A stretch of 64,000 nucleotides of DNA from Macrotis lagotis (taxonomy: Eukaryota; Chordata; Mammalia; Peramelemorphia; Peramelidae): NCBI RefSeq assembly GCF_037893015.1, contig NC_133658.1, positions 15,323,561 through 15,387,560 of the forward strand, read 5' to 3'. Every line of letters begins with the position of its first letter. Positions within the stretch are counted from its first letter, which is position 1. Position numbers and translations under genes: made by a program. Positions 12,242 to 23,785 of this stretch are shown here, one piece after another. Under the pieces are notes generated by a model. It was not told the origin of the DNA. It was given only the letters and a program-made list of their open reading frames with translations, and searched no databases.

Positions 12242-13236
12242 GAATAACCATTATATCCAGTAAGGTGCAGTATTTTGTCCTAGTCATCTCCCACTTCTCT
12301 GTTTTGATGAAAGCGATCTATAACCATATCAATATCTTCCCTTGTAGTACTTTTTTTCTATTTCTATATCTCTCATTTACCTCCCTATAATCTATGCTTT
12401 TAGGTATTCTTGATTTTCCAGGTTCTCTCAATTGTTTTTCCTTTTAGTGCGATTTCAATTTACTCTGTTTCCGTAATTGCATATTTTGTCATTTTGTCCC
12501 AGTACTCTTCCCACTATTCTCTAAATTCTATTTCTAATCTCAACATTAATTTCCTTTCATGTGTTTTTTCCCTAATGGACATTTTCCCACAGAGCATGAG
12601 GTACCACGTTCTTTGCCCACAAAGTGTAAATATCTCATTATTCCTCCATACTTTCCAGGTTCTACAGATTATCACCTGGTCTTCTCAACCTAGGCAACAA
12701 TGCCATGCATTCATTCCCCTATACAGCTAAACAGCATTTGGAGCTTCAAAGGATGTGGAAACCCTAGGATTTCTGAATAATCAGCTCTCCAGTTGGGAAC
12801 AGATGGTTTCTATTTCACATCATCATGGACCTATCATTGACTGCTGGTGAAGCATTGTGTGTTAGCCACTATCAGCAGGGGGAAAGCCTTGAGAAAATGG
12901 AGAGTCTCTGAAAATGAAAGAACTTTTCTTCTGTTTTGACCATGAGCCATGGTTTACTTTTAGAGTCTCTTTACAAACAGAAAAAAAATTTAATCACATA
13001 GATTGCATGCATCTAAATGCCGAATCCTGTCTTTGCCAAATATTCTTTTCCATGGAAAGCTTAACAAAATGATGAAACTGATAATATATCCTGTTGTATA
13101 TATGTCCACATATATAATATTTTTTTAAATTACACATGGACTGATATAAATATGATCAGCACTGATGATAATGATGAATAGTGATGAGGTTTTAAAGTCA
13201 TTGTGCATGTGCATACATTTGTGACTACATACTGTG
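12242..13236. other. No recognised feature
   Basis: Apparently unique sequence. A 106-codon plus-strand frame at 12410-12730 has no recognisable domain, and I treat it as chance. Confidence 0.4.
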
Positions 13237-13237
13237 C

Positions 13238-13250
13238 ATACATATATATG

Positions 13251-13319
<69 letters not shown>

Positions 13320-13336
13320 AGAGAGAGAGAGAGAGT
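13238..13336. repeat. (TA)n followed by (GA)n microsatellite
   Basis: About 35 TA units with a few CA and GT interruptions, then a short GA run. Confidence 0.97.
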
Positions 13337-13639
13337 GAGTGTTTTTGGTTAAATGTAAGGTAAGAAATATGGAAAAATAACTTCCTGGATTGTCTCTAAG
13401 ACCACTATGAGCTTAAACATTCCATGATCAAAGGGTTATAAATTTGAGCCTAGAAAGCTCCATCTAGGCCAAAAAATTCATTTTATAAAGAGGAAACTCA
13501 AGCCAAGGAAGTTACCAGACTTGTTCTATGTGATAGAAATTATAAATTAAGATCTGGGAATAAAATTCAGTCCAAATCCAGTATTTTTTCATTGTATTGT
13601 TTTGTTTCTTAGTCTTCCCATTCTAATAATAGTTATTTA

Positions 13640-13865
13640 AATAGCAGTAACAATGCAACAGTCACCGTACCCAGTACTTTCCAATGATCTCATATGATCC
13701 TCACAACAATCTATCACCCTTATTTTTATAGATGAAGTAACTGTGCAAACATCTTTGAGTGACTTGTTCAGGGTCATGTATGTAGTAAGTGCATGCGCCT
13801 GGATGTGAACTCAGGTCCAACTGCCTCTATGTCCAGAACTCTATACTACATCGTCTAGTTACTAG
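13640..13865 (-). repeat. MIR/CORE-SINE, antisense
   Basis: TGATCTCATATGATCCTCACAACAATC, TTTATAGATGAAGTAACTG, TGACTTGTTCAGGGTCATGTATGTAGTAAGTG and TGTGAACTCAGGTCCAACTGCC occur in the standard antisense MIR order. This is one of the more complete MIR copies in the window. Confidence 0.8.
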
Positions 13866-14287
13866 TCTTATCTTCTATGTCCTTAATCATTATGTCTACT
13901 CATTGTCTTCTTTCTTATTTTGCAATGTGTTTGATCACAATGATATGGTGCATATATAACTAGCCATGGAGTCCAAAAGTCTGGATTCATTTCCCACTGC
14001 TGATTTACATTGGTCATGAAAATCTACTCAAGTGAATATGGTAATTATTGTTCTAAGTCTAAGCTTCAAGGAGGCCTTGGTTTGTATCAACAAACGGATT
14101 TCCCCACCAAAGAATGTTTCATTCAAATGAGACATATTTTGATTACACCATCAGCTGCTTGGATCCAAGGTCTTTACAGTCCTATCAATCCTCAAAGACA
14201 CATTCCATTAAACTGTACATGGTAGGGTGAACAGCCAGGTCCATACCCTTACAGATGCTTAGTGTGTTGAAAGAAATGATGGAAATA

Positions 14288-14412
14288 GGGGCGTCTAGGT
14301 GGCGCAGTGGATAGAGCACTGGCTCTCACACTTAATAATTACCTAGTTGTGTGGCCTTGGGCAAGTCACTTAACCCCATTGCTTTGCAAAAAAAAGAAAA
14401 AAAAGAAAAGAA
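14288..14412 (+). mobile_element. Marsupial tRNA-headed CORE-SINE, internally deleted
   Basis: It has the tRNA-like head GGGGCGTCTAGGTGGCGCAGTGGATAGAGCACTGG, with the A box of the polymerase III promoter. It then jumps to CACACTTAATAATTACCTAG and the core TGTGTGGCCTTGGGCAAGTCACTTAACCCC, with an A-rich tail to about 14412. The B-box segment seen in the copy at 23623-23773 (GGTTCAAATCC region) is missing. Confidence 0.92.
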
Positions 14413-15735
14413 AAGATGAAGATAAAGACCAATAATTGCCCACTGTATACAAATGAAGTTACCAGATTCTCAAATATAAAACATATCATTGTGTTCATTT
14501 TCAGGCTACAGGAAAAATTTGTACAACATTATTTAGTATTAGAATGTGAGTCCACAAATGAAGGAGGCATAATATATCACAGTATCAATTTCTCTGTGAG
14601 GATATGTAGGTGTATAAGCATATCAGTTTAAGAGAGTGCTCTAGGAGAATGGAGGAAATGTTTGGGTTGTAATCAAAAGAAGTAGATTTTAACTGAATTT
14701 ACAGAATATGTTATTAAAGATCTCACAAATTCAGTTTGCTATTTGTAAAGCAGCAGTTAATTATAACACTATTTCTTATGTCATATATTTGTAAGCATTT
14801 TGGAAAATTTTTGTTCCTTCTGGACTTTCTCCAGGGATTGATCATTTGAAATGAATATGAATTCAAAGCACCAGTAGTTTCTCAGAGGCTAGAAGAACTC
14901 TGGATTCTTTTTGAAAGGCTAATACAGCATGGGGTCGTGTCCCAGAATATTTTCATAAGATTTAACTTTTCTGTTTTGTCAAGGTATTAAAATGGCCTAA
15001 CAAAATGGCCTACATCAGTTCCCCATTTTTGTCTCACATTTCTATGCTTGACTTTTTTGTGTACCTAATATTTTATTAAATGTAATCCAATGAAGGTGAA
15101 ATTTTCTGCTGCATACCAACATATGTGCTCTGTAATGTCCATGGGGGCAGCTGTGGTTAATAACTTGATAGCTAAGTTGATGATCACGGATTTCATTTAT
15201 AAGACATTCCATTTTGGCCACCATTCACCCTTAGAAAATATGAATGCTGAACAACAAAATAAACAAACAACCTTAAAAGTCAGGCAATATTAATAAATGT
15301 GACTCACTCCAACTGTAAAATAATTCCCATTTACGTGGAACCTCAGATAAGCAATAATAAGCAAATAAGCAAAAGATTTAAGAGCCAAAAGTGCAAGATC
15401 AGTCTATTCTGTGAAAGCTCAAATAATGAGTTTTCAACTATCTCCTCTGAGGATGGAATGATTCACAAACTTTAAAGAAGTTATAATATGAGAAACCAGG
15501 GATTCTTATACTTCATTAAATAACCATTTATTTAGAATAATAATTTCATGGAGAAAGGGGTAATAGGGTGTAGCAGTGGTTCAGGAAACAGTAAAAAGTT
15601 TTTTTTTTTTAAATAAAAGAATAGAAACTGTTTCACCTCCATGAAGATTGGGGGAAAATGTAGAACTGGGAGAAAAGTAGCAGGAAATGTCGACATGGGA
15701 GAAGGACAGCAGGATCCTTTAGATATCTATTTTTA
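14413..15735. other. Unique sequence, part of it resembling conserved noncoding DNA
   Basis: No repeat family is recognised. The part at about 15060-15235 has balanced composition and lacks the decay typical of the repeats around it (see findings). The 60-71 codon frames here show no known domain. Confidence 0.35.
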
Positions 15736-15739
15736 ATGT

Positions 15740-15895
15740 GATACAATTGAAGGAACACTGTCCCTGAAGTCAAAGGACTTTGGTTCAAATGTCCCTCCAA
15801 TGTTTAATACTGGTGTAACCTCCAACAGATCACTTAATCTCTATGGACTCCAACTTTTTCATCTATAACATTAATATTGAGACGATGACATCTCA
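15740..15895 (+). repeat. MIR/Mar-1 type SINE, decayed
   Basis: GAACACTGTCCCTGAAGTCAAAGGAC, TTTGGTTCAAATG and AGATCACTTAATCTCTATGGACTCCAACTTTTTCATC are in CORE-SINE order. GGTTCAAAT is the B-box remnant. Confidence 0.6.
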
Positions 15896-15899
15896 ATTC

Positions 15900-16875
15900 C
15901 CTTTATAGCCCTCCATCTATGGTCTGATGGTGGCTGTTAGTGTTGTACTATTTGGTTGACTATGTAGAGAAGTGTGGAATGAGCAGTTACAAAATACAGT
16001 AAGATCCCTAATGTCAACACCTATGGGATACAAACTTATTCATTTTGGCTCATACATCAGACAAATTAAAAAATAAAACTATTCCACGATTACTCTATTA
16101 GCTTAAATAAAATCATCATATTGCAAAAGACCGAAGATAATAGAATCAGAGTTGGAAGGAACATCTAAAGTTGTCTCATACATTTTACTTATTGTCCAAT
16201 TGAGAAAAAACTGAGTTTCCTGTAATGAGACAAGGACAAGGTTTATCCTGAATTTAGAAAGGCAGAAAGAAAATCTCAGCAAGCTATGACTTATAAAAAT
16301 GATTCTCATTTTTTTGTTATTTGTATTCTTAAAATTATATTTAGATTTAAAATTTTATGCTTTAGGAACTCACAACCAATTAAGGACAATTTGAATATGA
16401 AGATAGGAGAATGATAAGAAATTATGCCACTTATTCAAGAGACAACATAAGGAGTTAGTGGCAGTAGCCACAGTGTGTTTCTTTTTGTAATGGAATGTCT
16501 ATTGGATTCTCTTTTATCATAAGAAATATGTCTATCAGTATTTTCCCTCAATATGGGTTAATCCCATATTTTCCTATCCTTCTGCATGGTTTAGATTGAT
16601 TTTATAGAAAGAGATGACAGCCATCCATAAAATCACAATATAATCATGGATTATTTGAATAAACTCAATTGGTCTTTAAGGTCCCTGTTAACTTTCACCT
16701 CTCATGCTCTAATGAGATGTCTTAGAAACCTAAGTGTCTTCTCCTGTCCTTGATACAGCTTCTTGACTATCCAAGAGTCTTAAAAGACCTGCCAACAGAC
16801 AGGTCAAGATTCTTAGCTATAGTAGGTGTTGGGAAGCATGCATCACCCTTCTCTAATTTACGGATCTGATAACTG
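15900..16875. other. No recognised feature
   Basis: AT-rich intergenic sequence without identified repeats or convincing frames. Confidence 0.4.
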
Positions 16876-16879
16876 TTTT

Positions 16880-16894
16880 AAGAGTAGAAGCAGG
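16880..16894 (+). repeat. SINE target-site duplication, left copy
   Basis: AAGAGTAGAAGCAGG, repeated exactly at 17032-17046. Confidence 0.95.
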
Positions 16895-17031
16895 CTGGGG
16901 CGGCTAGGTGGCTCAGTGGATAAAGCACCTGCCCTGGAGTCAGGAGTTCATTACCTAGCTGTGTGGCCTTAGGCAAGCCACTTAAGCCCATTTGCCTTGT
17001 AAAAACAAACAAACAAACAAACAAAAACCCC
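16895..17031 (+). mobile_element. Marsupial tRNA-headed CORE-SINE with perfect 15-bp target duplication
   Basis: It begins GGGGCGGCTAGGTGGCTCAGTGGATAAAGCACC, skips the B-box segment, and continues with ATTACCTAGCTGTGTGGCC and GGCAAGCCACTTAAGCCC. The tail is (AAAC)n. The target duplication is identical on both sides, so this insertion is relatively young. Confidence 0.96.
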
Positions 17032-17046
17032 AAGAGTAGAAGCAGG
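17032..17046 (+). repeat. SINE target-site duplication, right copy
   Basis: AAGAGTAGAAGCAGG directly after the (AAAC)n tail. Confidence 0.95.
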
Positions 17047-17408
17047 AGTCCACCTCTCAAATTTTAAACTAGATACCACTATAACATTAGTGATATTTTT
17101 CCTTTGCTTTAGCTAAGAAAACCATTGTTGTTAACTGGACCAACTTGTATCTCATTGAATCCTAATATCAAATGTGAATTAAGAAGATGTTAATGTTATA
17201 CCACTATGCCCATCACCAATACCTGGACATTTGTAATCTGAAGGCAGTCATTACTTCCAGCACTCCCAGACCTTCTCAGTCTTTGTGATTCATATATTTA
17301 TTTTCACATACATATCATAGGATAACAATTTAATATCAGATAAATACAATCAAAACAACTGACTGTATTTCCTTCACTCTCCCTCCATGGTATGTTTTTC
17401 AAAAACAG

Positions 17409-17494
<86 letters not shown>

Positions 17495-17541
17495 TTCCTT
17501 CCTTCCTTCCTTCCTTACTTCCTTCCTTTCTTTCTTTCTTG
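17409..17541. repeat. (TTTC)n/(TTCC)n polypyrimidine tract
   Basis: About twenty TTTC units pass into TTCC units and back to TTTC, forming a 130-bp strand-asymmetric pyrimidine tract. The Lys-Glu-Arg-Lys frames on the other strand (including a 130-codon one) are artefacts of it. Confidence 0.97.
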
Positions 17542-18346
17542 TAAGCTCTTGCATACAATTGATCATTGTTAATGGACTGCAGCCCATTCCCCCAGCATTC
17601 ATCTTTACTTTTGTTTCTTGGCAAAGGATTCTTCTGAGATATTGGTGTTCCAGACTTAGAAGTCATAAAACAGCAGCAGGAAAATGTAGGTGCCAATTTA
17701 TTCCTTCCTGATCTATGCTCTAAAGAGATTTCTCTTCATGAAATTTTCACTCTGGCATAATAAAGGACATTAAATATTTTGTCTTACTAGAGGCTTATAT
17801 CAACAATACAATTCCTTAAAATTTTTTGTCATTTTTTAATTCAAAGAAATTCATTTAACCTCCATGCATTGCAGTTTTCTCATGTTTAAAAGGATGAAAT
17901 TGGGTTAGACAGTCTCTTGAGTCCCTTATAGGTCAAGTTGTAAATGTGTACTTTGGCTACTAATAGATTATCTCTATATATCATTTTCATCTACAAAATT
18001 ATGAAGTCAGGTTAGATGTCCTTTGCAGCCTGAGATTCATGACCCTCTGTATGACCTTGAACTACTCCTGTTCCCTTGACCTCATTTTCTTTAGCTTCTA
18101 ATTTTAGATGTCTTTGGACCTTTCTAAAAGTTTGAGTTTTGTGAACTTAGGAATTGAGATTTAGTTACTGGAGAAAAGAAGGATATTTGCTCTGTTCCTG
18201 TTAGAACACCATTAGTCTGGAATGGACTCTGACAGGGAAACACGATTCTTTCTTTTGCTTTTTCTCTCTCTCCATCTTTTTCTCTTCCTCTTTCCCTCTC
18301 CTTTCTTCCCTCCACTCTAACCCCCCTCTCTCTCACACACACACAC

Positions 18347-18348
<2 letters not shown>

Positions 18349-18422
<74 letters not shown>
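18349..18422. repeat. (GA)n microsatellite
   Basis: About 36 GA units. They are preceded by a short CA run and a CT-rich segment at 18255-18345. Confidence 0.97.
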
Positions 18423-18424
<2 letters not shown>

Positions 18425-18427
<3 letters not shown>

Positions 18428-18740
18428 CTAGGTAATCAACCTGGACAGTTTATCACCCACCCACTGGAGAGTTTAGTGTTATTAGCTAATTAAAGGGAGG
18501 ATCTGAACTCTTTTATATATTACACTTAATGAGATAGATAATCACAGTCTAGTTACCCTGATAGGCGATTTGTAAAGCCATGCCATTTGGTTGTAATTTT
18601 TCAACTGATTAGAGCTTAATTCTTCTTGTAAATTTCCTTTGAGTCCCAAAGAGGGCAAGGAAGAGGGACTGGGTTTATGCTATAGTCACATTTGTCTGAT
18701 GCAGTTTCCTCCTGGCCTGAAGAGAAAGAAATAACACATC
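18425..18740. other. Candidate conserved noncoding element
   Basis: Non-repetitive and rich in homeodomain-like TAATTA/TGATTA cores (TTAGCTAATTAAAGG near 18481, AACTGATTAGAGC near 18603). It shows no CpG-decay pattern and carries no open frame. Conservation cannot be tested from one sequence, so this is inference. Confidence 0.3.
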
Positions 18741-20500
18741 TGGGCAGACATCCAGTTATATTACTGTCACATTGAGATCCAGCTGAGGGGAAAAAGATAC
18801 AGATCCATTGATAGCAACTGAAATGAGAGGGACCAAAAGACTACAGCCAGAGAGAATCTCAGCATTTAAAATGGCCCTACTCTATTGTCATCTTGTTGCA
18901 GACTTTGTGGAATGGTAGGCAATGCATTTCAGTCCCTTACCTATAAAATTAAAGTGAACCTACTTCTACCTAGACATATTTTGAGAAATTTCCTTTGCAG
19001 TCAAAGCCTTAGAATAAACTCCTTTGTATTTCCTCTTCTCCCTATCTACCTTCCCACCTCCCTTCTTCTCAACTCAATGTACCTCCTTATAACATGCATC
19101 ACTCATTCTCAGACTAAAATTTGCCACCATCCCACACAGACCTGCTGTTCTCCCTCTCCACGCTGATTCTCATAAATTACCAATGCACAAAATGTAAAGT
19201 ATTGGAGCCGAGGTTAGAGAGAACTTCCTATACTTTGCAGTAAAGGAGAGAAGGAACCCACCAGGAGGTAGCTGACATGCCTAGAATCTCTTGGTTGCAC
19301 TAGTGATTGCCCCATTATTCATTGGTGAATTCAGCACCACCATGAAAGGACAGGGGTTGCACTGTCCATAAAATATAAAGCATATAAAGCATGACACATG
19401 GAATTACATTGTATTCCTACTGTGATTTCCCAGATGCCCATATGTTGATAGGCTTCAAATATGCACACATGTACCCATAGCATATGTGATCACAGAATGT
19501 ATTTAGATTGAGCTATTCATTATAGCTATTAAGTAAATTCATTGGACCTCTCCTTGTAGTGGATTTGTAGGAAGGAATCTCAGTATCCAATATGAAAAAG
19601 AAGACATTTCTCCAGATACATAGATCATAGCCCTATGGAAATGGCTCCTTATGAATTATAGCACTTGAAAAGTTTTATTGAGAATTAGATCGAATTCACT
19701 GATGATAAATTTTAGCAAAGTGAGATCAGGAATTTCTCCTTCATGCCCAGCCCTGTTCTCACTCCCTTTGACACAAATATATCAAGTAGACATTTATATC
19801 ACCAAGGTATCTTAGATGATATTTTCCACTTTAGAAAGCCTCAAAGTAGTGATTGTTACATTTTACTAATTTTTAAGGTTATGTGTCTCAGTATCACCTT
19901 AGAGAGTTCCACTAGGTGAGATGACATCCAAGATCATTCAGTACTTGAGAGATTGATGGCATCTTATTGCTTCTCTAAGGAAAAACCTCAATTATTCTCC
20001 CAAAAGAAAATGAAATCATATAGCATGAAATTCTGAAACTAATCAAACAATCAGTATCTTTTTTATTGAGGAAATCTGAATTTTCCTTCCAAATTAAAGA
20101 ATAAAATGACCATAGTTATATGAAACACCGAATGAGTTAAAATGGTGGCTGTACTTTGGAAAATGAAGACTTATTATCTCTCACATTAATTAGGAAGGGG
20201 AATTATGGTAACCATATCAAAATTTGGGGATGGGAAGGGGTCTCAAAAATCTTCTAGTATAGTCATCTCAATCCACAGAAAAGAAAATTGACAAGTGCCA
20301 TGTTTTGCCAGCTAATACCTACCAATCTTGATATGGGAACACATGTCTTCTGTCTCCAAAAGCAATGTTCTTTTCACTATAACAGGATAATTTCCCTAGG
20401 TACAGAAAAAGGCAGAAATGAAGCCCACTTGTTTTTTCCTCCCTCCTCCTCTTCATGGCTGATGTTTTAGTAATTTTCAAAGTGTGTGCAAGAGAAATTA
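18741..20500. other. No recognised feature
   Basis: Apparently unique sequence. The open frames at 18885-19166 (93 codons) and 20288-20470 have no recognisable domain. Confidence 0.35.
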
Positions 20501-20514
20501 GAGAACTGAATGTA

Positions 20515-20840
20515 TTGAGTGAGGAGATAAATTACAAATTACCTGCTGAATAGTTTCATGTTGAAGTTGCCTAAATTGTTGCAAACCCCACTGCAGAGTT
20601 GTGTAATTAAGATGACTTATTAACGTAGATGAAAGTGGAGTCAATGCCCTGGCTATTCCAAACTCGAGTAATGGACGCTGAAATGAATTGCCTGCCTGCA
20701 CATGTTCTATTTGAGTATGGAAGCCCTTGACACAGTGATCAGCTCAGCCAAGACTCTAATCAACCTAATTAAGAAGCAGCAGTATGAGGGCGTGCAGAGC
20801 CTGAGTAGAATGAACATTTCTTTTTGAAAAGAGGTGAGGA
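20515..20840. other. Candidate conserved noncoding element or short exon
   Basis: Balanced base composition, no repeat signature, TAATTA-type cores near 20608 and 20765, and several unmutated CpGs (for example near 20663 and 20791). A 36-codon frame lies in its right half and is listed separately. It is followed at 20833 by GAGGTGAGG, which would be a good splice donor. Enhancer or exon status is inference. Confidence 0.3.
20717..20827 (+). CDS. Short open frame of unknown status (36 codons)
   Basis: An ATG-started frame reading MEALDTVISSAKTLINLIKK and ending QYEGVQSLSRMNISF. Its composition is protein-like (helical, mixed charge), unlike the low-complexity frames elsewhere in the window. 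I do not recognise it. No Kozak purine-rich context, signal peptide or domain is evident. It may be a chance frame inside a conserved noncoding element. Confidence 0.15.
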   Translation: MEALDTVISSAKTLINLIKKQQYEGVQSLSRMNISF

Positions 20841-21129
20841 AAAAAAATATGGGTTTACAAAAACACTTCAACCATGAAAAATTGAATTTATTTAGATCGT
20901 GAATGGGAGATGATCACTAGCTGTGTTTGTGCCAAAGGAAACGATTGCTATTTAACAACTCGATACAACACGTACCCACTCATGGTTAAATGCATTCAGG
21001 ATGCTGCCCACAGCCACGTTTGAATAAGCATGCACATACATGGAAGTGAGGAATGTGAGTGAATCATGAGATGAGGGGAAGAGAAAACTGAGAAAAGATA
21101 TGCCAGAAGATGTCCATATTTAAGAGGGA

Positions 21130-21310
21130 ATAGTGTGACAGTTGTGAAAAGACCACTAGATAGGAAGTCAGAAATTCTGGGTTCTAGCTTTGACTTTGCC
21201 TCTTGTTCCCTGTATAATCTTGAATGAATTTGGAAACTCTCTAGACCACAGATTCCAATTCTTTAACATGAGCAGATCAGTCTCATTGACCTTAATGTTC
21301 CTTAATACAA
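21130..21310 (+). repeat. MIR-type SINE, decayed
   Basis: GACCACTAGATAGGAAGTCAGAAATTCTGGGTTCTAGCTTTGAC is the usual lesion-plus-B-box region of MIR. It is followed by TATAATCTTGAATGAATTTGG in core position. Confidence 0.55.
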
Positions 21311-21375
21311 AAAAGTTATGATTTCGTATAGTTACTGCACCTAATATCATGCCTGCAACATGGGCAAAACTTAAG

Positions 21376-21378
<3 letters not shown>

Positions 21379-21425
<47 letters not shown>
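21379..21425. repeat. (TA)n microsatellite
   Basis: About 23 uninterrupted TA units. Confidence 0.97.
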
Positions 21426-21428
<3 letters not shown>

Positions 21429-21699
21429 CATTAATCAATTTGTCCTAAAAAGGGGGAATAGGGATGGGCAGTTTGATAAATGCCTCACTTGCCCATGGCC
21501 TTGAAGGTAACAAAGTTCAGAGGCAAAATTTGAAAAAAATCTCTTTGAACCTAGAACTACTGTTCATTCCATTATTTTTTAATAATTTTACCAGTAGGGC
21601 AGAAGGAAAAAAATAAATTTTTATTAGAACTTTCCTTTCTCTAGAATAGAGGCAGTATGAATCTGAATGAAAATAAAGGCAGGCAAATCAATTTTGGAT

Positions 21700-21870
21700 G
21701 GGAGAATGGATGGGATGGATGGGGTGGGTGGATGGATGGATGGATGGATAGATGGATGAATGGATGAAAGGATGAATGGATGCATTAAGGAATGGATGGG
21801 TAGGTATATGGATAGACAAATAGGTTAGCTAGGTGAATAGAATAAATGGATAGATAGAAAGATGAACAAA
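21700..21870. repeat. (GGAT)n-type minisatellite, degenerate
   Basis: GGATGGATGGAT units with GAAT, GATA and GTAG variants that decay toward the right. Confidence 0.9.
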
Positions 21871-22039
21871 TTAATTTGCTGTTTTAATCAGAATAGTAGT
21901 GAGGAAGTGATTGTAAAATTTCCACCATCCACTACACCAGTAGTGTCCTTTTCAATTTTGAAGACCACCTTAACATAAGTATATGATTAAATTAGAAAAA
22001 GGAGAGAAGATAATTTACAAAATAGTAGGAAGGTGACTA

Positions 22040-22190
22040 TTGAGTCAGAGGAGTTGGTTTGGGTTTAGGACTTTCTTCCTTTACTGTGAAAAATTTTTCT
22101 ACTTCACTCAACCTCATTTTTCAATATTTGTAAAACAAAGAAGACCTCTATAGCCTCTTTCAGTTATACATACTTTGATTAGATGATTAG
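22040..22190 (+). repeat. MIR-type SINE, decayed
   Basis: TTGAGTCAGAGGAGTTGGTTTGGG and ACTTCACTCAACCTCATTTTTCAATATTTGTAAAAC match the B-box region and 3' core of MIR in order. Confidence 0.5.
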
Positions 22191-22194
22191 AAAA

Positions 22195-23610
22195 TGAATA
22201 CTAAAAGAAATGGAGAATCAGACACTTGAAGATCAATGGAAAGATCTGAGTATCTTTAGCTTTGAGAACAATATACATAAGGGATTAATTTCCTTGTGTT
22301 TGACTCCAAAATACAGAACTAAAACTATTCAGTGTGAATTGAAGAGAAAAATTCTGATGTTTGACATGAATAACATCTTCCTAACAATGAGAATTGTCTA
22401 AAGGTGGGATGCCATGGAAACCAGAGGTGAGGAATGTCATAGAAGGGGATCACTTTTCACATATATGGTATTAGAAGACATTTGGAAATAGACAAGGTTC
22501 CCCTATCTATCCTGTTATTTTACAGGGAAAAGGAGACCTAGGAAAGTTATTACCAATGGCCATATAAGTAATCAATGATAGTCACAAATAAGACAGATGT
22601 TGTTAGTTATCAATTCTAGTATCCTTCCCAACCATTGTAACATGTGTGACAACACGAATGTCTTATGACTCCAAGATCCTATAAAAATTCCAATCTTGGC
22701 TCTTCTATGAAGGCTTCCTAAATCATTCATGAATTCAATAATGCCCCCATGAACAGCAGATAATATGACATGTCAATGTGGGCAGTCCTATTGTGAAATG
22801 CCAATAGCATTTTGGGATAGTTCTGATTCTGTGCTCTTAAATTACTGTTCTAGGGAATGGAGCTACAAAATAAAAAAGGAGCAACCATTGGTTTCCCATT
22901 CCTTAAGAAGGACTTTGCTTTGCACTTCTAAAAATTGTCTTCGCTGTTGATGATGATCTTGGTGTTGTTATGCACTGGAGTTATGTTTAATGGTATTTCC
23001 CCCCTTTCTGAGTTAGAGAATACATGAGGTCAGGAGCAATGCCTTATCAAAATGCACTGCCATCTGTAATTCTTACCACACTTCCTTGAAAGTGGTACAC
23101 AAATAATAAGCAGTTTTTTGAATTGAAAAGATAATAGAGGGAACTCTTTGGATAGAATTAATTCAACCATATAAAAACATCAATAATAAAATCCAAGCTA
23201 CAATAATTTGTACTAGGAAGGTTCCTACAGTAGTATTCCAAATTTGATGAAATCAATAATAAAGGACTTCTGTAAATTTAGCTCTCATAGTGAAATAATG
23301 AAAAATTGTTCAAAAGAGGAGACAAAAATATATTAAAGCATAAGAATGTGTGTCTATATTGGAAGATAGGTAGGATATTGGGATAATGAATAGAGGATAC
23401 CTTATAGAATGTATAATTTTTTGTCTTCAATACTTCCTACACATATGCACAAGCAACTAGTTTTGCATCAAGAGATCACTATTTTGAACATGGCATGATA
23501 TTTTCATATGATGCTCTCCCAACGGTAATTTCCTTGAACTTTCACTGCTCAACTGTTCTTCTATGTGTGTGTGAGTGTGTATAGAACAACATTAGAACTA
23601 GCCAGGATTG
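22195..23610. other. No recognised feature
   Basis: Unique-looking AT-rich DNA. The 61-63 codon frames are not convincing. Confidence 0.35.
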
Positions 23611-23622
23611 AAAGAACTAGAG
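23611..23622 (+). repeat. SINE target-site duplication, left copy
   Basis: AAAGAACTAGAG, identical to 23774-23785. Confidence 0.93.
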
Positions 23623-23773
23623 AGGGGCAGCTAGATGGCACAGTGGATAAAGCACTGGCCCTGGAGTCAGGAGTACCTGGGTTCAAATCCAGTCTCAGAC
23701 ACTTAATAATGACCTAGCTGTGTGGCCTTGGGCAAGCCACTTAACCCCATTTGCCTTGCAAAAACCTAAAAAA
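23623..23773 (+). mobile_element. Full-length marsupial tRNA-headed CORE-SINE
   Basis: The best-preserved copy in the window. The A box lies in GTGGATAAAGCACTGG and the B box in GGGTTCAAATCC, the two internal polymerase III promoter elements. Next come CAGACACTTAATAATGACC, the core GTGTGGCCTTGGGCAAGCC, ACTTAACCCC and an A-rich tail. A 12-bp target duplication flanks it. I recognise it as the young marsupial SINE type called WSINE1/SINE1_MD-like; the exact subfamily is not verified. Confidence 0.96.
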
Positions 23774-23785
23774 AAAGAACTAGAG
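23774..23785 (+). repeat. SINE target-site duplication, right copy
   Basis: AAAGAACTAGAG after the A-rich tail. Confidence 0.93.

Noticed and set aside
12410-12730. 106-codon plus-strand frame with hydrophobic segments
   Set aside because: No domain or start context, and it is AT/pyrimidine-rich; most likely chance.
17304-17696. 130-codon frame rich in Lys-Glu-Arg-Lys repeats
   Set aside because: Translation of the TTTC/TTCC microsatellite on the opposite strand.
23623-23773. Possible tRNA gene (A and B boxes present)
   Set aside because: The boxes belong to a SINE head. The sequence does not fold into a cloverleaf and is followed by the CORE-SINE body and an A tail.
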